Shown: positions 57,108 through 64,000 of the stretch, piece after piece | Layout: every line of letters begins with the position of its first letter | Numbering within the stretch: position 1 is the first letter of the stretch | Assembly (NCBI GenBank): GCA_910589415.1 | Contig: OU342638.1 | Span: 1,426,001 to 1,490,000 of the forward strand | Direction of reading: 5' to 3' | Source of the DNA: Malachius bipustulatus | Lineage: Eukaryota > Arthropoda > Insecta > Coleoptera > Melyridae | Length of the DNA stretch: 64,000 nt | Notes under the pieces: generated by a model | What the model was told of the DNA's origin: nothing | Seen by the model: the letters and a program-made list of their open reading frames with translations, nothing else | The model's database searches: none | Translations under genes and position numbers: made by a program

Positions 57108-60100
57108 TTAGCAATGAAATACCTTGACTCTATTTTTGTGTATTTCTACATCCCTATTTCCTATCTTTACAGTTACGGTTGGGCCGTTATCTTCCGTTAC
57201 TGTATACGGTCCGTTATAAATATTGTCCGTCTTGTCTTCTGTCGAGTCGTTCCTAATTAATACTTTTTCGCCAATTTTAAATTCTACTTGTTTCGTTTTT
57301 GTATTAAAGTTTTCCTGTCTTTTTGTCTTAGATGCGATTAACTTGTCCCTTGCGTCATTCCATGCTGTTTGTAGTCTAAATTTTAACTCGAGTGGATAAT
57401 CGTCGAAGTTATAAACTGGATCAATCTTTCCTATGACGTTTGTCGGTATTCTCGATGTTTTACCAAAAACTAATTCGTACGGGGTATACGATGTTTCCGT
57501 ATGTACGCTGTTATTGTAAGAGAAACACCAATATGGTATCCATGAACTCCAGTTCTGGGTATTTTCTTGGCATTGGATGCGTAAGAAAGCCCTCAAGTGC
57601 TTATGAGAGTTCTCTAATGCTCCAAGTGACTCGTGATGGTATGCTGTGGAATTGATTTGGTTTACTCTTAACAATTTGCATACCTACTTCCTTAAAGGTG
57701 GAAGACATGAATTCCGTTCCTTGGTCTGTGGCTATAACCTCAGGTACCCCGAAACGTAAGATGAAGTTTTCTACCAAACTTCGGGCGACTGTTACCGTTT
57801 CTTTGTTAGGTAAAGGGTAACACTCTATGAACTTTGATAATTCACATTGTAGTGTGAGAATGTACCTATTGTCGGATTGATCTGGTTCCAGTGGTCCCAC
57901 TAAGTCAAGAAAAATCTTTTGAAACGCCGAATTTGCGGTGGTTGTAATCACCATAGGCTGTTTCTTGATGACGCTGTGCTTACATCTTTGACAAAGTTCA
58001 CATTTTTTCACAAATTGTATCACATCGTTCTTCAATTCTGACCAAAAATAGTATCTTTTTATATTATTAAACATTCTATTAACACCTGCATGACCTCCTG
58101 TTGGTAATATGTGGAAATCATTTAAAATTAATGTTCGAGTGTCCTTATCGTTAATCTTTTGTCCGTTTTTCACTATATTTATTTTAATGTTTAATTCTTT
58201 TATTAGCTCTTTTGCTTTGACTAACTGTTTGAAGAGTTGCTGATCAGCATTGGCTTTCCTTGCGATAAATATTTCGCTTATGCCAAATCTATTTTTAATG
58301 TATTTCAGGTCCCTTAACGACATCCCGAGGATCGACGTTAATCGGTGTTCCTGCTTGACGTACATAACATTGGAATTCCTTTTAAAAATTATACTCTTCG
58401 TTTTATAATAATTTATATCATCGTCGCGACTGGTTTCTTTGTATAGTTTTTGAAATTCACTTCCGCTGATGGGTATCAGTTCGACACTTAGCTCTGGAGG
58501 CTTTAAAAGTTCCACGACTCCGGGGTGATCAATCCCATTGTCATGAGTTTCAGTGCTGAATTTTTCGGAGTGAGTGCGCTTACTCTGGCCACGAGTAAGT
58601 ACGCATATTTCTTCGTTCTTATCGGACATTGCTTTTAGTTCTTCGGACTCGATTTTTACGCGTGACAGTGCGTCGGCTAGTACATTTTCTGTTCCTTTCA
58701 CGTAATTCACGGATCAAGTGTTAATCGAAATTTTGTTAAACGACTAGACGGGTTTACCATCCCGAATAGATATATTAATGGTTTATGGTCAATATAGATG
58801 TCAAATTTCCTACCGTATAAATATGGTCTGAATTTTTTAATTGCCCATACTATTGCTAGAAGTTCTTGTTCTATAACGATGAAGTTTTTCTCCGCCTTAT
58901 TTAAGGTTTTACTTGCATATGCGACTGGCTTGTCGTTACCATTGCATAGTACTGCTCCAACTGCGATTCCAGATGCGTCAGCTTTCAGGATGAACCTATT
59001 GTTCTCCGAGAAATCTGGATATTCTAAGATTGGTGGCTCTATAAGACTCGTTTTCAATTTTTCGAAAGCTTTTTGGCATTTCGGTGTCCATTCGAAGATG
59101 ACTCCCTTCTTTGACAGTCGGTTTAATGGTTCCGCAATTTCTGCGAAGTTTTTGATGAATTTTCTGTAGTAATTTGCAAATGCTACGAACCTTTTTATTT
59201 CTGCTCCCTCGGTTGGGACTGGATAGTTTTTCATTGCAGAGATTTTTTCTGGATCTGGTGCTATGCCTTCAGACGAAATTACCTACCGTATTGTATTGTA
59301 CTTAGACAATACCTTCTTTTGTAAGAATTGATACTTTTGAGGATTAAGCTTCAGATTGGCTTTTCGCAGTCTGAGTAGAACTTTGTTGAGATTTACATTG
59401 TGTTGTTCTAAGTTGTTACCAAAAACGATTAGATCGTCTAGGTAAATGAAACAACTTTCGTAGTTTAATCCGGCCATAGCAAGAGTCATGGCTCGAGAAA
59501 AACTGCTTGGGCTCGTTTTGAGACCCATTGGCGCTCTAGTCATTTGAAATTGACCCTTGTCGGTCGTGAACGCCGTGTAAGGTCTAGAGCTTTCCTCCAG
59601 TTCTAGCTGATGGTATCCTTGATAAAGGTCTAGATGTGTGAAGTATATTGCACCTGATAAAGCATCTAAGATCTCGTCGATGCATGGTAGTGGAAACTTG
59701 TCGTTTTCTATCCGTTTATTTAACTGACGATAGTCAATGACAACTCTCCATTTTTTGTTACCATTATTGTCCGTTTTTTTCGGCACTATGAGAAGAGGTG
59801 CTGACCATTCTGAGCAAGCTGGCTCAATTATTCGGTCAGCGAGCATTTTATCAATCTGATTATTAATTTCGCTCTTCTGTGCGTGTGGTAGCCGATATGG
59901 TTTAATGTATGACGCATTAGCACCTGGTTGCAATTTAATGCTTTGTTTACATGCGGTTGTTACTGAAAGTGCATCGCCTTCTAAAAAGAACACGTCTGCA
60001 TATTTCGCACATAACTTCTGAATGGATTGTTGTTCTTCCTGGTTCAGTGCATTTGTATTAATTATGTCAAACAGTCTTTCGATTCTTTCAACGGTCATTC

Positions 60101-60700
60101 TGGGTTTCTCTATTTTGTGGAGCTCGTAATTTGAAAATTGTTTAGTTTTGGGCTTAAAATTCTTTATTTTAACTTCCTTGTTTGTCGTGTTTAAAATTTT
60201 TACTGGAATTATATTATTTCTAGGTTTTACTAGCGTGCTTGCAATAAAGACTCCTTCGCATACCTGCTCTGGTATGATGACACATTCGCTTGTGCCGTTC
60301 CACTTTAGATATCTTATTACCTCGCATCTTGCGGGTATTGACAGACAATCGTCGTATTTTGATTCTAAAGGAATGGTGGTTTTCTCGTAATCCTTTTGGA
60401 ATGAGAATGTGAATTTTTCATAGTCTAGCACACACATAAATTTTTGGAAAAAATCTGCTCCTAGAACTCCGTTTGTTCCGGTTCCAAAATCATTTACTAC
60501 TAGAAATTCGTGATTAAGACTCTTATTTCCTATGCTACAATTAATATTAGTAGTCCCCAATGAGTAAATTGCTCCGTTCACTCCTTCGATTCTTATTCTA
60601 TTTTTCCTATTTACTCTATTTTGTTCGTCTAGGCATGACGAAAATATGACGCTAATTGATGCGCCTGAATCTAAAAGAAATCTTAATTCTCTATTTCCTA
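57108..60700 (-). pseudogene. gypsy pol: protease, RT, RNase H, integrase (broken)
   Basis: In order: protease with LLDSGASISVIF (near 60660); RT with APLLIVPKK, HLDLYQGYHQ, TAFTTDKGQFQ and CFIYLDDLIVF (the YLDD pair intact); RNase H with LKADASGIAVGAVL, VIEQELLAIVWAI and IYIDHKPL; integrase with an H..H..CxxC zinc domain (KKCELCQRC), D in FLDLVGPL, D in ATDQGTEF and E in the HESLGALENSHKH block; and a C-terminal GPY-like end. Breaks: TAG at 59283-59285 with a small local change replacing the usual motif after the RT, a frameshift near 58710-58730 (between RNase H and the linker), and another near 57650 inside the integrase core. All major catalytic residues are still visible. The 60581 start is a GTG inside the protease frame, not a true start. 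Confidence 0.9.
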
Positions 60701-60773
60701 TATTTAATCTTATGCTATTACAAGTCCATTATTGTAAGTCCATTCAAGCTTAGAATTACATTCGTACTGCTAT

Positions 60774-61990
60774 TTAGTTCATTGGGCTTTTCTGAAAAAA
60801 CTTATCTTTGTTTTTTGTTTCGGTTTCCTCCCAATTCGAATTTGAGGGATCCGTATTATTGGCCATGAAGTAGCTAGTTCTCTGGTTACCGCGCTTGTTA
60901 CGCGTATTTGGAACACCACGGTTTTTCCAACTTCCTCTACTATTTCCCTGATATTGGCTAAGGTTAGGGTTTCCCATCTTATTGTTATTATAACCGAAGT
61001 TATTATAATGGGTCGGATTCTTTTAGAATCCTCTGGGATTGTTTCTTCTGAAGACGTTGTTACCAGGACCGCTATAAAATTTTCTGTTACCTCTTTGGGA
61101 ATGGTGCATTCCGAAAATCTTTTGCGATGTTCTATCGCCTTTGCTGGTAATTTATTCGTCCAGTGCTGCCGTAATTGACTCTTTTAGAGTTTCGTAATTT
61201 CTGGCTTTGATAATGGTTTTGATAGCATTATCATTTAACCCATTTGAAAATGAGCTAATTGCCAATTTTTCATTGGTCTTTCTAAGACACCTCGATAGTT
61301 CCTCATTGCCATCTGCCTGGGCAATCGTGAGGTTTATCATTAAGTCCTCGATTTTTCTACCAAAATCGGAGATGGACTTATTGTTTTGTCGAGCGGTGTG
61401 AAGCTCCAAAGAAATCGATGGTGCCGATTTCTTTGTCAAAAGGTACTTGTTCATGTCAGCCATGAGTACCTCTACTGAATCATACGTCGTGCTGAGACGC
61501 ATTTTCGCTGCTTGCGATAGCTTAGTCATGAGTATGTACTTGATTAGCATTTTCTTCCCTTCATTGTTTAGCATTGCCTCATAAAATTTAATTCCATCTA
61601 TCAATTGCCTTGTGGTATTTTCTGAATTGTCCATGTTGGGTAATAACCCGGAGGCGGTTTTGATATCAAACGATTCTCCCATTGTTAAAATATTCTCAGA
61701 AATAATTGACACCCTATCGTTTAAAATCGCTTCAATTTGTATAAATAGTTTGTTTCACCTACATATCGTTTAACTTCGTCTTTAAGGTCTGTGCCTGGTA
61801 GACTCTTATTAAAATTTTCCCTACTTTGCTTAAATATCTGTTTATATTTATTAAGTTTCTCTATATATTTATCTACGACTTGCCTATTCTCTCTTCTACT
61901 TTGATTATCTTTACTAATATTTTTTGAAAAATTTGCTACGTCTGCATAAATTTTCCTAAAAGTTTCAGCTAAGTTTCTGGATTATTCATT
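60774..61990 (-). pseudogene. gypsy gag (broken)
   Basis: The best-preserved part (61712-61152, 186 residues) has the matrix/capsid-like helices of 17.6/297-type Gag (for example SLELHTARQNNKSISDFGRK, ISSFSNGLNDNAIKTIIKA). Upstream coding-like sequence to about 61990 (Lys-rich helical region, near AETFRKIYADVANFSK) is out of frame because of shifts near 61740 and 61975. Downstream, a basic Gly/Asn/Arg-rich tail (60977-60774) is separated by in-frame stops at 61152 and near 61030. No CCHC zinc knuckle is seen, and the basic tail may serve in its place (inference). Confidence 0.8.
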
Positions 61991-62235
61991 TATTGTACTA
62001 ATAAAATTTTTAAGTATAAGTAAAACTATTTAAATTACAGACACATCCTATCAATGATTATAGAAAATACCATAGCAAAAAAAATTATATACTAAAACGA
62101 TAGATTTTTACATAATGAAATGAAATAAATAAAATAAAATAAAATATTCTAATAAATATTAAATAAAATAGATGGTGCTTCTTGTAAATGTTCGTTCATA
62201 ATAAAGTTTATAGTTAAAAGTATTCACTCAGTAAT

Positions 62236-62460
62236 TTACACTGTCTCCTGAGATAATTCAACTTCTTCTGGGGTCTTCCCAGAGTGACACTTCCGGGTGA
62301 TGCAGCGCCCCTTTATCTTCTCGCATCCCCATACCATTATGATTAGAATTCCCCCAATGAGGAACATGGCAGCTGCCACAATACAGATGAGCCAAACAAA
62401 GTCGGCCAGGAACTTCGCTTTTAAGGCTTCCGCTTCTTCCTTGGATAGTGGCAATTCCAT
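62236..62460 (-). CDS. Small transmembrane protein ORF in the retrotransposon leader
   Basis: ATG at 62460 opens 74 residues ending at 62236, between the repeat array/primer site and gag. The N-terminus is acidic with charged helical residues (PLSKEEAEALKAKFLADFV), followed by one strong membrane helix (about residues 22-46, LICIVAAAMFLIGGILIIMVW), then a Cys-containing basic segment (CEKIKGRCITRKC) and an acidic end. Such an ORF is not part of standard gypsy gag-pol architecture. It could be an element-encoded accessory protein, a captured cellular gene fragment, or an upstream ORF that limits gag translation. No family recognised. Confidence 0.55.
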   Translation of the reverse strand: MELPLSKEEAEALKAKFLADFVWLICIVAAAMFLIGGILIIMVWGCEKIKGRCITRKCHSGKTPEEVELSQETV

Positions 62461-62495
62461 TTCTACAGGTGGTTCACCAGTAGTACAATTTTAGT

Positions 62496-62632
62496 GGCAG
62501 GATCAGAAGCTTGGGTCCGTTTCGATGGCAGGATCAGAAGCCAGGGTCCGTTTCGAAGGCAGGATCAGAAGCCAGGGTCCGTTTCGAAGGCAGGATCGGA
62601 AGCCAGGGTCCGTTTCGAAGGCAGGATCTCCA
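62496..62632 (-). repeat. 31-bp tandem array containing the primer-site sequence
   Basis: Four copies of a 31-bp unit begin at 62496, 62527, 62558 and 62589 (GGCAGGATCAGAAGCCAGGG, then TCCGTTTCGAA), plus a partial fifth at 62620-62632. The presumed primer-binding site (minus strand TGGAGATCCTGCC, starting at 62632) is the partial unit, so primer-site-like sequence is repeated inward from the LTR. The primer tRNA was not identified. Confidence 0.85.
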
Positions 62633-63094
62633 TGTGATAAACTCGCAATCTCGGCATGCGATAGATTGGGTTTATTGGTCCATTAAGGTCAGGATCGCCA
62701 TTCGGTAGAAGGTGGTGGAGAGGTTGGAGACACTCACTTGGTTTTAATGGGTTTTATTAACAATTAACAAGTACATGGTTAAACTTAACTAATAAGATTA
62801 ATTGACTACTGATTAATCGAACTAATCAGCATCATGATAATAATAATACTCCTCCTTTACATTACATATCTAGCTCTATTTATACTCTATGTGGTTCGAG
62901 GTCGCTGGAGGTGCTTACATGTCTAGAAACTCAAAGACGCTTAAGTCGGCAGGGCCGCGTGATTGTTTATAAACAAGTTTGTTTTATTAGTTCAATGCCA
63001 GGCTACGCAAGACATCTGTTTGTATACTTTAATTGTCTTATTGATAATATTTAGTTGTTACCAATTCAGGTAATAATCTTTGGTTTCCCTTACA
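62633..63094 (-). repeat. 5' LTR of the second gypsy element
   Basis: 462 bp; starts TGTGATAAAC and ends CCCTTACA on the plus strand. Near-identical to 56511-56972. Confidence 0.95.
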
Positions 63095-63119
63095 GTACCA
63101 TAAGATAGTACATTGTATT

Positions 63120-63850
63120 TGTATTTGTATTTTGAGGGTGATCAAGTTACTGCGACCTAAAAGATCTATTGTATCCCCTCTACTGTGCTTCGCCTGGTGT
63201 GGTGGAATCCCTTTAGTGAAGCACCCTCTCCAAGTCCGTTTCCTTGAGAAACTTCAGGATTTTGAGAGAATCAAGGTCGGGTAAGTTCCCTGCCTCTAGC
63301 TGGTGGTGGCCAAGAACATTACTTCTTTTGAGTTTTATCGCATCGCAGTTGAGCAGCAGGTGACGTGGTGTCTCGTCTCCTTTCCCGCAGAATCTGCAGA
63401 CGCCATTTTCTTCTATGTCTAACTTCCTCAGGTGTTCCTTGAGCTTACAATGTCCGGTTAGGAATCCCGTCAGTGTTCTGAGACGTTCCTTGCAGGTCGA
63501 AGATACTCTTCAACCTCTCTCGGTTAAAATTCCCGAGAAGTTCTTTGGCTTGTCTCAATCCCGAGAGGTTCCTCCAATGGGTTTCTCTCAGTTTTCTTCT
63601 TCCTTTTGGAGTTCTGCCTTGAAGAAAGTATCTTCGAAGCCACAGAATGGTTCTGGTCCTATGAAGGGTGTCGATGCTCATTTTCTTGCCAATGCGTGGG
63701 CATTCTTCTTGCGTTCGAGGTGGTCTCGAGCACAAGGATTGTTTAGATTGCCGACTGTCTTGACGGGTGACAAGCCCCGCTCGGTCAGCAGTCTGTTTTG
63801 AGGTGATGTCCCGCGATTTCTTGGTTTTTTGTTTCTTACCATGGTTGATC
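63120..63850 (-). pseudogene. C-terminal end of a LOA/R1-type LINE (RNase H end and Cys/His domain)
   Basis: Read on the minus strand: RNase H-like pieces near 63770-63620 (ASTPFIGPEPFCG is diagnostic of this group), a broken linker, then LRTLTGFLTGHCKLKEHLRK and the Cys/His motif CRFCGKGDETPRHLLLNC near 63420-63330, followed by LKFLKETDLERVL and stops. In-frame stops and a frameshift near 63500 show decay. The RT and endonuclease portions, if present, lie beyond the window's right edge. Separate from the copy at 32830-40332, since it carries the C-terminal part missing there. Confidence 0.75.
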
Positions 63851-64000
63851 CCACGAGTAGCTAGGGAAGGGTGTTCGACCTATGCAGAGCCCCGCATGCA
63901 AAGGTGAGGAGACTGATACAGTGGGGTGCCCCCTGGTGCCACAAGGTTGAATCCAGTAGGACTGGTCTTCTATCCAGTCACGCATCCCATCAGCCTGGAC
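63851..64000. other. Window edge, probably the same LINE
   Basis: GC-richer sequence continuous with the LINE fragment; no frame reliably extended. Confidence 0.3.

Larger units (their letters stand above)
56511..63094 (-). mobile_element. Full-length Ty3/gypsy retrotransposon (17.6/297-like), several frame breaks
   Basis: 462-bp LTRs (56511-56972, 62633-63094) with TG...CA ends differ at about two or three positions. A perfect 4-bp target duplication GTAC flanks them (56507-56510, 63095-63098). Minus-strand order: 5' LTR, primer-site region, repeat array, small membrane ORF, gag, protease, RT, RNase H, integrase, polypurine tract, 3' LTR. No env-like ORF. The nearly identical LTRs indicate a recent insertion despite coding breaks. 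Confidence 0.95.

Overview
This window reads as AT-rich nuclear DNA of an arthropod, most likely an insect. Support for this: a spliced gene for a small secreted protein, no bacterial gene organisation, and a dense layer of eukaryotic transposable elements (Ty3/gypsy LTR elements, LOA/R1- and CR1/Jockey-type LINEs, a Penelope-like element, hAT, Tc1/mariner and piggyBac remnants, a tRNA-derived SINE, foldback elements). The insect order cannot be settled from the sequence alone.

Layout. 1-5.6 kb: a decayed virus-like or Polinton-like element: a family B DNA polymerase with zinc fingers and an endonuclease VII-like zinc motif (minus strand, broken), a small ORF downstream of it, a convergent membrane-protein ORF, and a tandem-repeat block upstream of the polymerase. 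5.6-14.2 kb: mostly non-coding, with hAT and Tc1/mariner remnants, a 1.4-kb foldback element inserted in an older dispersed repeat, and MITE-like sequences. 14.3-18.2 kb: a young Ty3/gypsy element on the minus strand with 483-bp LTRs that has lost protease, reverse transcriptase and RNase H, leaving a Gag-zinc-knuckle-integrase fusion. 18.2-30.6 kb: dispersed repeats and two large foldbacks (20760-21261, 23284-24984), plus a CpG-richer block near 25.4-26.1 kb. 30.6-45.2 kb: one host gene on the minus strand. Two coding exons 14.3 kb apart join in phase to give about 101 residues with a signal peptide and an acidic Asp/Tyr tail. Its intron holds a solo LTR, a foldback, a three-level nest (LOA/R1-like LINE split by a CR1/Jockey-like LINE, itself split by a Penelope-like element ending in a hammerhead-type motif), an R1-like LINE fragment and several foldbacks. 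46.4-47.8 kb: a piggyBac-type element flanked by TTAA. 49-56.5 kb: half of a foldback family, a SINE with a 12-bp target duplication, a 5S-rRNA-like stretch with a possible 70-bp intron, MITEs and a second copy of the long dispersed repeat. 56.5-63.1 kb: a full-length but broken Ty3/gypsy element on the minus strand with 462-bp LTRs, an array of primer-site-like repeats and a small transmembrane ORF in its leader. 63.1-64 kb: the C-terminal end of another LOA/R1-type LINE.

Most coding potential belongs to mobile elements. The only convincing host gene is the two-exon secreted protein. The most informative features are the truncated gypsy fusion, the leader ORF and repeat array of the second gypsy element, the Penelope hammerhead motif, the shared TATACAGGG end of otherwise unrelated foldbacks, and the polymerase element at the left edge.
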